A DNA stretch of 6,280 bases from Candidatus Omnitrophota bacterium (GCA_023248095.1 JAHFFF010000102.1:1-6280), one strand, 5' to 3'. Shown: positions 1 through 5,890, counted from the first letter of the stretch. Notes: a model not told the origin generated them from the sequence alone. Translations and numbers: made by a program.

Positions 1-278
1 TGCAGGGGACCTCTCACCGGGTCATTACCGCGGTGGCGCTGGTCAATGCCCGCACCTCCCGCTCGATCGTACGGCATGAGACAAGCACCGTGACGATGCG
101 GCCCCTTTCCCTGCAAGAGATCGGGCGCATCGCCGGAAAGCATCTCGATAAGGCAGGGGCTTACGCCGTGCAGGACAAGAGAGATCCGCTCATCCGGCAA
201 GTCAAAGGATCCTTCACGAACGTGGTAGGATTCCCGATGGAGGTGGTGACAAAGCTTCTGAAAACATCTGGATTTTAG
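1..278 (+). CDS. maf: Maf-family nucleoside triphosphate pyrophosphatase, C-terminal part (5' end outside window)
   Basis: Open frame from base 3 to a TAG stop at 276-278, giving 91 C-terminal residues; the start lies left of the window, so the GTG at 33 is internal. Maf proteins are cytosolic house-cleaning enzymes that hydrolyse non-canonical or methylated nucleoside triphosphates to monophosphates and pyrophosphate. Seen here: the family block G-T-S-H-R-V-I-T-A-V-A-L at the very start, the T-V-x-M-R-x-L strand, the DKAGAYAVQ motif with the conserved Lys and Gln of the substrate pocket, and the closing GSFTNVVGFPME block. The usual Gly after the Gln (IQG) is Asp here, and the loop before DKAG is about two residues shorter than in many Maf proteins, which looks like a subfamily trait rather than damage. 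It converges on nrdR, 13 bases away. The exact substrate class (YhdE-like or YceF-like) cannot be told without the N-terminal half. Confidence 0.9.
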   Translation, partial: QGTSHRVITAVALVNARTSRSIVRHETSTVTMRPLSLQEIGRIAGKHLDKAGAYAVQDKRDPLIRQVKGSFTNVVGFPMEVVTKLLKTSGF

Positions 279-294
279 AGCCGGGCCGGCTCTA
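276..294. terminator. 19-base stop-to-stop palindrome between convergent maf and nrdR; possible bidirectional hairpin
   Basis: The sequence TAGAGCCGGGCCGGCTCTA has two perfect 9-base arms (276-284 and 286-294) around a single central G. The left TAG is the maf stop and the right CTA is the nrdR stop read on the other strand, so the palindrome spans exactly the two stop codons and the 13-base gap. As RNA it could fold with about 7-8 base pairs and a 3-5 base loop from either strand. No T-run follows on either side, so it is not a classical intrinsic terminator; the terminator role is inferred from position and symmetry. Confidence 0.5.
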
Positions 295-753
295 CGCCTG
301 GCGCTTGTTGAGAAGATCACGCAGTTCCTTCATGAACTGGTTGATGTCCTTGAAGGAGCGGTAGACGGAGGCGAAGCGGACGTAGGCCACCTCATCCAAT
401 TCATGCAGGCGCCTCATCAGACGTTCGCCGATCTGAACCGACGGCACCTCCCGGTCAAACTCCTGGGCGATCTCCCGCTCCAGGTCATCCACGAGCTCCT
501 CGATCTTTTCCAGTGGGACAGGCCGCTTCTCACAGGCCTTGATCACCCCATTCAAAACCTTCTTCCGATCAAACGGCTCCCGCCGGCCATCCCGCTTGAT
601 GACCAGCAAAGGGGACTGCTCAAAACGCTCGTAGGTCGTGAAGCGCCGACTGCACTTCGTACACTCCCTGCGACGACGGATTGCGGCCCCATCCGGAGCC
701 TCGCGGGAGTCGATGACCTTATCCTCGTTGTACCCGCAGAACGGACACTTCAC
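292..753 (-). CDS. nrdR: Transcriptional repressor NrdR (zinc ribbon plus ATP-cone)
   Basis: A 153-residue protein of the usual NrdR length. NrdR is a cytosolic, nucleotide-sensing repressor that binds NrdR boxes upstream of ribonucleotide reductase genes and so tunes dNTP supply. The N-terminal zinc ribbon is complete: Cys3-x-x-Cys6 and Cys31-x-x-Cys34, with the Arg-rich stretch (residues 26-29) just before the second pair and the F-T-T-Y-E-R block after it. The ATP-cone runs from about residue 49 to 139, starting with V-I-K-R-D-G-R-R-E-P-F-D and ending with V-Y-R-S-F. The start is a GTG at 751-753 that overlaps the glyA stop as GTGA, so translation is probably coupled; only a poorly spaced GGAG lies upstream. 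It is the last gene of the minus-strand series. No NrdR box was seen here, so its targets lie elsewhere. Confidence 0.97.
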   Translation of the reverse strand: MKCPFCGYNEDKVIDSREAPDGAAIRRRRECTKCSRRFTTYERFEQSPLLVIKRDGRREPFDRKKVLNGVIKACEKRPVPLEKIEELVDDLEREIAQEFDREVPSVQIGERLMRRLHELDEVAYVRFASVYRSFKDINQFMKELRDLLNKRQA

Positions 754-2006
754 GCTAAGAGAAGAAGCTCCGGGTAAAGGGGGAAGCGCTTCGCAAGGGC
801 CTCCACGTCTCGAATCACCTGTTCGATCACACCCTGTTGGTCCATGCCGGAGAGCACCTTGTCGATCAGCTCCGCGATGGTGCGCATCTCGGCCTCCTTC
901 ATCCCGCGGGTGGTCACCGCCGGGGTGCCCAGGCGGATCCCGCCGGCAACCGCCGGCGGACTGGGATCGAAGGGGATCGCGTTTTTGTTGACCGTGATGC
1001 GGGCCAGATCCAGAGCGCTGGAGGCCTGCTTGCCGGTGATCCCCTTGACCGTCAGATCGACAAGCATGAGGTGATTGTCTGTCCCTCCGGAGACAATCCG
1101 CCAGCCTTTCTGCTGAAGTGCCTCGGCCAGTGCCTTGGCGTTTTTTACGATCTGTTGCTGGTAGACCTTAAACTCCGGCGTCATTGCCTCCTTGAACGCC
1201 ACCGCCTTAGCGGCGATCACATGCATCAGGGGCCCACCCTGCGTTCCGGGGAAGATCTGGGAATCCAGCTTCTTCGCGAAATCCTTCCGGCAGAGGATCA
1301 TCCCACCCCGAGGGCCGCGCAAGGTCTTGTGGGTTGTGGTGGTGACAAACTCCGCATGAGGAACCGGCGAGGGATGAATCCCAGCAGCGACAAGACCCGC
1401 AAAGTGGGCCATATCCACCACCAGGATCGCACCGACCGCGTCGGCGATCGATCGGAACCTCGCGAAGTCCAACTCCCTCGGATAGGCGGAGTAGCCGGCG
1501 AGGATCAGCTTCGGACGATGCTCCTTGGCGAGCTCCATCAAATGATCGTAATCGATCCGCTCGTCCTTCTTGGCAACGCCGTAGGAAACCACCTTGAACA
1601 GCCGGCCGGAAAAATTCTTCGGATGCCCGTGGGTCAAGTGCCCGCCGTGGGCCAAGTCCATGGTGAGGATCGTATCGCCCGGGTCCAGGACGCTGAAGTA
1701 GACCGCCATGTTGGCCTGCGATCCGGAGTGGGGCTGAACGTTCACATGCTCCGCGCCGAACAGCGCCTTCGCCCGCTCGATCGCCAGCAACTCCGCTTCG
1801 TCGACGTACTGGCAACCTCCGTACCATCGAGCGCCGGGATACCCCTCGGCGTACTTGTTTGTCATCACCGAGCCCATCGCCTCGATCACAGCGAGGGAGG
1901 TGAAGTTCTCGCTGGCGATCAGCTCCAGATGCTCCTGCTGCCGATGGACCTCCCGTAGGATAGCGTTGTAAATCTCCGGATCCGTAATTTTGAGATGTTC
2001 AAGCAT
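750..2006 (-). CDS. glyA: Serine hydroxymethyltransferase (PLP enzyme)
   Basis: A 418-residue protein of standard GlyA length. It converts serine and tetrahydrofolate to glycine and 5,10-methylene-tetrahydrofolate in the cytosol, supplying glycine for PurD and one-carbon units for purines and thymidylate. Visible family blocks: L-I-A-S-E-N-F near residue 29, the N-K-Y-A-E-G-Y-P-G and Y-G-G-C-x-Y-V-D stretch (50-69), the cofactor Asp198 in V-V-D-M-A-H, the Schiff-base Lys227 in T-T-T-T-H-K-T-L-R-G-P-R-G-G, and the carboxylate-binding Arg358 in G-G-I-R-L-G-T-P-A. The ATG at 2004-2006 overlaps the rpiB stop by 8 bases (ATGCTTGA); the nearest purine-rich site, GGGGA, sits 11 bases upstream, so coupling to rpiB is likely. 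It ends in a GTGA overlap with nrdR. Small departures from consensus (Gly instead of Ser before Gly-Ile-Arg; Arg in L-D-L-A-R-I-T-V-N-K-N) do not touch catalytic residues. Confidence 0.98.
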   Translation of the reverse strand: MLEHLKITDPEIYNAILREVHRQQEHLELIASENFTSLAVIEAMGSVMTNKYAEGYPGARWYGGCQYVDEAELLAIERAKALFGAEHVNVQPHSGSQANMAVYFSVLDPGDTILTMDLAHGGHLTHGHPKNFSGRLFKVVSYGVAKKDERIDYDHLMELAKEHRPKLILAGYSAYPRELDFARFRSIADAVGAILVVDMAHFAGLVAAGIHPSPVPHAEFVTTTTHKTLRGPRGGMILCRKDFAKKLDSQIFPGTQGGPLMHVIAAKAVAFKEAMTPEFKVYQQQIVKNAKALAEALQQKGWRIVSGGTDNHLMLVDLTVKGITGKQASSALDLARITVNKNAIPFDPSPPAVAGGIRLGTPAVTTRGMKEAEMRTIAELIDKVLSGMDQQGVIEQVIRDVEALAKRFPLYPELLLLA

Positions 2007-2484
2007 ATGGAAATAAATCCCCGCAAGTTATGCCCTTCAACCTGATTCCCTTCTCGATCTTCCGGATTTGGCGAACGCGGCGGGCGTGGCGGCCGCCGCT
2101 GAAGGGAGTCTTGAGCCACGCGGACAAGATTTTCAACGCCTGGCGGGAGTTCATCCCTTCCGCCCCGAGCACGAGAACGTTGGCGTCGTTGTGCTGGCGC
2201 GCATGCCTCGCCACTTCAACCGTTTGACAGACTGCCGCCCGCACCCGGGGAAACTTATTGGCCACAATCGCCATCCCTGCCCCGCTCTTGCAGAGCAGAA
2301 GACCGCGCTGCGCCCGCTTCTTGGAAACCGCCTGTGCCACCTTTGCCCCGATCAACGGATAATCGCAAGGCTCAGCGGAGAAGGTTCCCTCATCCATCAC
2401 CCGAAAGCGAGCTGCGCGAAGCCGCCGAATCAAAAACGGCTTGAGTGCGAATCCACCGTGATCGGTTCCAACCGCAATCCTCAC
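1999..2484 (-). CDS. rpiB: Ribose-5-phosphate isomerase B (RpiB/LacAB family)
   Basis: A 161-residue sugar-phosphate isomerase that interconverts ribulose 5-phosphate and ribose 5-phosphate, the precursor of PRPP used by PurF. The GTG at 2482-2484 is chosen because the family starts at the first beta strand (R-I-A-V-G-T-D-H-G-G) and a clean TAGGAG lies 7 bases upstream; a longer frame reaching 2598 gives only an unrelated basic N-terminus inside ywlE. Residues matching the E. coli active site: Asp8-His9, Asp41-Tyr42-Pro43, Cys65 (catalytic base), Ser67, the A-N-K-F strand near 75, His98-Asn99-Asp100, and Arg132 and Arg136 in G-G-R-H-A-R-R-V. The phosphate and catalytic loop reads C-K-S-G-A-G instead of the usual C-G-T/S-G-I/V-G. 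A tail of about 24 residues follows the last conserved Arg. It could act on a related sugar phosphate, but the purine and glyA context favours ribose 5-phosphate. Confidence 0.93.
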   Translation of the reverse strand: MRIAVGTDHGGFALKPFLIRRLRAARFRVMDEGTFSAEPCDYPLIGAKVAQAVSKKRAQRGLLLCKSGAGMAIVANKFPRVRAAVCQTVEVARHARQHNDANVLVLGAEGMNSRQALKILSAWLKTPFSGGRHARRVRQIRKIEKGIRLKGITCGDLFPYA

Positions 2485-2491
2485 TCCAATT

Positions 2492-2497
2492 CTCCTA
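2492..2497 (-). promoter_or_regulatory. rpiB Shine-Dalgarno containing the ywlE stop codon
   Basis: On the minus strand the hexamer TAGGAG lies 7 bases before the rpiB GTG. Its first three bases are the TAG stop of the upstream phosphatase gene, so ribosomes ending ywlE stop on the rpiB binding site. This decides the rpiB start. Confidence 0.75.
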
Positions 2498-2971
2498 CGA
2501 TTTCTCCATCCACTCCATGATCCGATCGACACCATCCTGGATCGTCGTCCGGCAAGCCTCGTAGACCTGCCTGGGCTGCCCAATGGGATCCGGGACATTG
2601 GGGTTGTCCGATGGAACGGGGTTCTGGAAGGTTTTAAACAGGTGCACCTTGGGTTCCACCTCCGGGTTGACGGCCAGGATCTGCTCGCGATGAAAATCCT
2701 CCATGCAGAAGATCACATCCGCATGGCGGACCAAATCCGGGGTGAGTTGCTGGCTGACGTGCGAGGAAACATCGACTCCCTGCTCCTTCATCACCTCAAT
2801 CGTCTCCAGCGTAGGCCCCATGCCCGGAAAGGTGTTGGTACCGGCGGAAAGGACCTGCAGATCGCCGCGTCCCTGCTGCTGCAACCTCTGCAGCAGCAAT
2901 CCCTCCGCCATCACCGACCGGCAGCTATTTCCGGTGCAGACGAACAGAATCTTTTTCTTCTGATGAGGCAT
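2495..2971 (-). CDS. ywlE: Low-molecular-weight protein phosphatase, YwlE-like (arginine or tyrosine phosphatase)
   Basis: A 158-residue phosphatase of the low-molecular-weight family, which removes phosphate from protein side chains through a cysteine-phosphate intermediate in the cytosol. The active-site loop is at the N-terminus: V-C-T-G-N-S-C-R-S, with nucleophile Cys12 and Arg18 (C-x5-R). The general acid is Asp128 in V-P-D-P-I-G. Ser16 occupies the place of Thr11 of Bacillus YwlE, the residue linked to phosphoarginine preference; classical tyrosine phosphatases carry a bulky Ile there. With the tsaC-ywlE-rpiB-glyA order this points to a YwlE-type enzyme, but the specificity is inferred. 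Val20 replaces the usual Pro of C-R-S-P-M-A-E. The ATG at 2969-2971 was chosen because G-G-G-A-G lies 5 bases upstream and the family begins at K-I-L-F-V-C; the frame remains open to 3043. Its first 47 bases overlap tsaC. Confidence 0.92.
   Translation of the reverse strand: MPHQKKKILFVCTGNSCRSVMAEGLLLQRLQQQGRGDLQVLSAGTNTFPGMGPTLETIEVMKEQGVDVSSHVSQQLTPDLVRHADVIFCMEDFHREQILAVNPEVEPKVHLFKTFQNPVPSDNPNVPDPIGQPRQVYEACRTTIQDGVDRIMEWMEKS
2874..2898 (-). repeat. Inverted repeat (10-base perfect arms, 5-base loop) inside ywlE
   Basis: The arms TGCTGCTGCA (2874-2883) and TGCAGCAGCA (2889-2898) are perfect reverse complements separated by 5 bases. On the mRNA strand the loop reads GAGGT, which resembles a Shine-Dalgarno. 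It encodes the L-L-Q-R-L-Q-Q-Q stretch of the phosphatase (about residues 26-33), and alternating CTG and CAG codons alone would produce such an arm pair. There is no T-run after it, so it is not a standard terminator. Confidence 0.55.
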
Positions 2972-3581
2972 GGGCTCTCCCAAGAAACTGTTGAATCGGG
3001 TCTGCCATCGCCCCTTCGCGGAGAATCCGAGGGGGCTGAACACTCAGATCAACGACCGTGGAACTGACCCCGATGGGAGTCGGTCCCGCGTCGAGAACAA
3101 CATCAATCTGATCGGCAAACTCCTTGAACACCTGCTCCGCCGTAGTGGCTGCAGGTTGCCCGCTCAAGTTAGCGGATGGAGCCACCACTGGCACGTGGGC
3201 CTCCCGCAGCAAGGCCAGCGCCACAGGATGGCTGGGCATCCGGAAACCGACGGTGGAGCCGTCCGGGCGGGACAGGACCAGGGTCAGCGGACCCGGCCAG
3301 AATCGGCTCATCAGCTCCCAGGCAAGAGGGCTCACCACGACTCCCTCCGCCTCGACCTGCTTGAAGTCTGAGATGTGCAGCGTGGCCTGTTTCTCAAACG
3401 GCCGCTGTTTGACCTGGTAGAGCTCCTGAATCGCCTGAGGATCCTGCAGATTCGCCCCCAGCCCGTATACCGTCTCCGTCGGAAAGGCAACGAGCCCTCC
3501 CCGGCGGAGCACCGCCGCCGCTTCCCGGATGAGGGCCAGATCCGGATGGTTGGCATCCACGCGAAGAAGGCGAGTTCTCAT
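2925..3581 (-). CDS. tsaC: L-threonylcarbamoyladenylate synthase (TsaC/YrdC/YwlC family)
   Basis: A 218-residue YrdC-domain protein. It makes threonylcarbamoyl-AMP from threonine, bicarbonate and ATP, the first step of t6A formation at position 37 of tRNAs that read ANN codons. Visible motifs: F-P-T-E-T-V-Y-G-L-G-A (33-43), the Lys58-x-Arg60-Pro motif, the G-F-R-M-P-S-H-P strand with Arg114, A-P-S-A-N-L-S-G (134-141) and S-S-T-V-V-D-L (173-179). Length and ending show a stand-alone YrdC domain without the extra Sua5 domain found in some homologues. The second half of the K-x-R-P loop reads E-K-Q-A-T where many relatives have N-K-P-L. The ATG at 3579-3581 shares ATGA with the purD stop, so it is probably translated by coupling. 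The last 15 or so residues, past the conserved I-L-R-E-G strand, are encoded in the region that also starts ywlE and have no recognisable family features. Confidence 0.95.
   Translation of the reverse strand: MRTRLLRVDANHPDLALIREAAAVLRRGGLVAFPTETVYGLGANLQDPQAIQELYQVKQRPFEKQATLHISDFKQVEAEGVVVSPLAWELMSRFWPGPLTLVLSRPDGSTVGFRMPSHPVALALLREAHVPVVAPSANLSGQPAATTAEQVFKEFADQIDVVLDAGPTPIGVSSTVVDLSVQPPRILREGAMADPIQQFLGRAHASSEEKDSVRLHRK
2975..2981 (-). promoter_or_regulatory. ywlE ribosome binding site inside tsaC
   Basis: On the minus strand GGGAGAG lies just upstream of the ATG at 2971 (5 bases after GGGAG). It sits within the tsaC coding sequence and supports the internal ATG over earlier in-frame starts. 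Confidence 0.6.
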
Positions 3582-4861
3582 CGGCTGGCCGCGTGCCTCA
3601 AGGCCCTGGCACCGATGTCTCGACGGAATTGCCTTCCTTCGAACTGGATCCGGTCGGCTGCCTGGTAAACCTTTTTGAGCGCCTCTTCCAGCGTTTCACC
3701 TAATGCCGCAACGTTGAGGACGCGCCCGCCGGTGGTCAGCAACCGGCTGCCCTCCCGCTTGGTGCCGGCGTGAAAGATCAACGTATCGGGAAGCTCGGCC
3801 GCCTCCTTTACGCCGGTGATCTCCCGGCCTAGATCGTACTTGCCAGGGTAGCCTTGCGACGCCAGGACCAAACAGGCGCAGGCCCTCGGATCCCAAGTCA
3901 GCTGAACCTCCCCCAACCGGCCCTCCATCGATGCCAAGAGCAGTTCAAAAAAATCGGTCTTCAAACGGGGCAGAATGGCCTGGGCCTCGGGATCGCCGAA
4001 CCGGACGTTGAACTCCAGAACCTTCGGCCCTTGCGCCGTGAGCATGAGCCCCGCGTATAGAATTCCCTGAAAGGGACAGCCTTCATTGGCCATCCCGACG
4101 ACGATCGGCTCAAAAATCTTGGAGCGAATCTCCTCAAGAAGATCCGGACTCGCCATCGGTACCGGAGAATAGGCCCCCATCCCTCCCGTGTTCGGCCCTT
4201 GGTCTCCATCCAGCGCCCGCTTGTGGTCCTGCGACGGCTCCAGCAGAATAAAGTTCGAACCGTCTACCAACGCAAGGACGGAGACCTCCTCACCCTGGAG
4301 GCACTCCTCAATGATGACTTGATTTCCTGCCTCGCCTAACAGGTGCTCGCGAAGCATCCCGGTCACCGCCTGAATCGCCTCTTCTCGACTCTCCGCGACA
4401 ATCGCTCCCTTGCCCCCGGCCAGGCCGTCCGCCTTCACGACGACCGGCATGGGTGAATTCTTGAGCTGATTCAGCGCTTCCGATAAGTCCTGAAAGATTT
4501 GAAAGCGGGCAGTGGGCACATTGTACCGCTGCATCAACTGTTTGGCGAAAATCTTCGAGCCCTCCAGGCGCGACGCGGCCTTTGTCGGACCAAAGATCGG
4601 CAGCTTCCTCTGCCGGAAATAGTCCACCATCCCGTGCACCAGCGGCACCTCCGGCCCCACCACAGTCAGATCGATCGGTGATGAGGCCGCGAAATCGGCC
4701 AGATCGACAACCTTCTCCACACCCAGGGGGAGGCATTCCGCCAGCTCGGAGATTCCGCCGTTGCCCGGGGCCGCGAAAACCTTCTTCACACGGGTGCTCT
4801 TGATGAGCTTCCACACCATGGCATGCTCCCGCCCTCCGGAGCCGATGACTAGAACCTTCAT
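3578..4861 (-). CDS. purD: Phosphoribosylamine-glycine ligase (GAR synthetase, ATP-grasp)
   Basis: A 427-residue single-function PurD of normal length. It joins phosphoribosylamine (from PurF) to glycine with ATP, the second step of purine synthesis, in the cytosol. Domains in order: N-terminal Rossmann-like part with V-L-V-I-G-S-G-G-R-E-H (3-13) and V-V-G-P-E-V-P-L (67-74); the ATP-grasp entry around E-G-S-K-I-F-A-K (100-107); the glycine-rich ATP loop V-V-K-A-D-G-L-A-G-G-K-G (141-152); the H-K-R-A-L-D-G-D-Q-G-P-N-T-G-G-M-G-A-Y segment starting at 213; and the R-F-G-D-P-E-A-Q signature (287-294) with metal-binding acidic residues. The C-terminal domain is complete. The ATG at 4859-4861 has GAGGGG 7 bases upstream. 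It is not fused to purM or purN as in eukaryotes. The stop overlaps the tsaC start as ATGA. Confidence 0.98.
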   Translation of the reverse strand: MKVLVIGSGGREHAMVWKLIKSTRVKKVFAAPGNGGISELAECLPLGVEKVVDLADFAASSPIDLTVVGPEVPLVHGMVDYFRQRKLPIFGPTKAASRLEGSKIFAKQLMQRYNVPTARFQIFQDLSEALNQLKNSPMPVVVKADGLAGGKGAIVAESREEAIQAVTGMLREHLLGEAGNQVIIEECLQGEEVSVLALVDGSNFILLEPSQDHKRALDGDQGPNTGGMGAYSPVPMASPDLLEEIRSKIFEPIVVGMANEGCPFQGILYAGLMLTAQGPKVLEFNVRFGDPEAQAILPRLKTDFFELLLASMEGRLGEVQLTWDPRACACLVLASQGYPGKYDLGREITGVKEAAELPDTLIFHAGTKREGSRLLTTGGRVLNVAALGETLEEALKKVYQAADRIQFEGRQFRRDIGARALRHAASR

Positions 4862-4863
4862 GA

Positions 4864-4880
4864 CAGCGCCCCTCGCGCAG
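4864..4880 (-). promoter_or_regulatory. purD ribosome binding site in a small potential hairpin loop
   Basis: In the only spacer of the operon (4862-4897), GAGGGG (minus strand, 4869-4874) lies 7 bases before the purD ATG. The same bases are flanked by GCGC on each side (4866-4869 and 4875-4878), so a 4-base-pair stem could present GAGGG as its loop. The binding site is well supported; the hairpin is short and weak. Confidence 0.55.
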
Positions 4881-4897
4881 GAATTTCTCTCTCAAGG

Positions 4898-5890
4898 TTA
4901 AACAATGGCTACCTCCCGGCGGCCGCGGACGACCTCTCCGATGAGCCAACTCTTCAGGGCATGACGCCCGAGCCATCGCTGCGTCTGGGAAACCGCACGC
5001 GGAGGGACGATCAATACCAGGCCGACCCCCATGTTAAAGGTGCGGTACATCTCTTCTTCCGGGACCCCGGCAGATTGAATCTTCCGGAAGATCGGAGGAA
5101 CCGTCCAACTCCGCCTGTTCAACCGAACAGCCGTCGAATCGGGAAGAATCCGGGCCACCTTCTCCCGGAATGAACCTCCCGTGATGTGGGCGATGCCGCG
5201 GACCGGAGCCTTCCTGCGGAGTAGATCCAGCACCGAACGGACATAGATCCGCGTGGGCTTGAGGAGTTCCCGCGCCAGCCTCTTCTGTTCTGCAATCGAC
5301 AACACCTTCTGCACCAGCGAAAAGCCATTGGCATGGAGACCGTTGGAAGCCAAGCCGATGACCTGATCCCCCGCTCGGATCCGATCGCCGTTGATCAACC
5401 CTTTGCGCTCGACGGCCCCCACCGCGAAACCAGCCAGGTCGAACTCTCCGCGGCGATACAGAAGCCCCATCTGGGCCGTCTCGCCGCCGAGCAGAACGCA
5501 GTGGGAATCCACGCACCCTCGGACGATCCCACGAACGATCTCCACCAGAACATTCAGATCCAGCTTGGCCGCAGCCACATAATCCAGGAAGAAGAGGGGC
5601 TCCGCTCCCGTACAGAGGATGTCGTTCACGTTCATAGCGACCAGATCGATCCCCAGCGGCATGTACCATTTTACCCGGTGAGCGATCCGCAGTTTGGTCC
5701 CTACCCCATCGGCGGAGGCCACCAGCACCGGATCCTTGTACCGCAACTCCTTGAGGGAAAACAGGCCCCCGAAATCGCCGATCCCTCGAATGAGCCCCGG
5801 CCGGCGGGTCAAACGGGCCAACGGCTGGATCGATCGGATGAAGCGGCCGGCCAGGCTGACATCGACGCCGGCCTGTTGGTAGGTACTCAC
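4898..5890 (-). CDS. purM: Phosphoribosylformylglycinamidine cyclo-ligase (AIR synthetase)
   Basis: A 330-residue PurM, close to the usual length. It closes the imidazole ring, turning FGAM and ATP into aminoimidazole ribotide, the fifth step of purine synthesis. Visible blocks: Y-x-x-A-G-V-D at the start, the D-G-V-G-T-K loop (61-66), G-I-D-L-V-A-M-N-V-N-D (80-90), G-A-E-P-L-F-F-L-D-Y (95-104), G-G-E-T-A (135-139), D-L-A-G-F-A-V-G (151-158), the S-N-G-L-H-A-N-G-F-S-L loop (182-192), H-I-T-G-G (235-239) and F-N-M-G-V-G (285-290). Departures from the common consensus are A-S-A-D-G-V-G-T-K for G-T-D-G-V-G-T-K, A-Q-M-G for A-E-M-P, and G-G-S-F-R-E-K for G-G-G-x-x-E-N. The GTG start at 5888-5890 overlaps the purF stop as GTGA; only a weak purine-rich stretch precedes it. 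The frame is intact, and the gene is clearly PurM rather than PurL or SelD by length and blocks. Confidence 0.97.
   Translation of the reverse strand: MSTYQQAGVDVSLAGRFIRSIQPLARLTRRPGLIRGIGDFGGLFSLKELRYKDPVLVASADGVGTKLRIAHRVKWYMPLGIDLVAMNVNDILCTGAEPLFFLDYVAAAKLDLNVLVEIVRGIVRGCVDSHCVLLGGETAQMGLLYRRGEFDLAGFAVGAVERKGLINGDRIRAGDQVIGLASNGLHANGFSLVQKVLSIAEQKRLARELLKPTRIYVRSVLDLLRRKAPVRGIAHITGGSFREKVARILPDSTAVRLNRRSWTVPPIFRKIQSAGVPEEEMYRTFNMGVGLVLIVPPRAVSQTQRWLGRHALKSWLIGEVVRGRREVAIV

Noticed and set aside
837..1958. Long plus-strand open frame (373 codons) antisense to glyA
   Set aside because: Its codons are in exact register with glyA codons, so it stays open simply because glyA uses almost no TTA, CTA or TCA codons. 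The translation has no recognisable domain, and glyA is certain.
2485..2598. 38-residue N-terminal extension of rpiB
   Set aside because: It lies inside ywlE, is rich in Arg and Ser, precedes the conserved first strand of RpiB, and a good ribosome binding site favours the GTG at 2484.
2972..3043. 24-residue N-terminal extension of the phosphatase
   Set aside because: It would deepen the overlap with tsaC to about 119 bases and adds no conserved sequence before the K-I-L-F-V-C start of the family.
4308..4976. Minus-strand 222-codon frame overlapping purD and the purM-purD spacer
   Set aside because: Arg/Gly/Pro-rich out-of-frame reading of purD; no motif, and purD motifs occupy the other frame throughout.
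5034..5669. Minus-strand 211-codon alternative frame inside purM
   Set aside because: Low-complexity Arg/Gly/Ser-rich shadow typical of a shifted frame in GC-rich genes.
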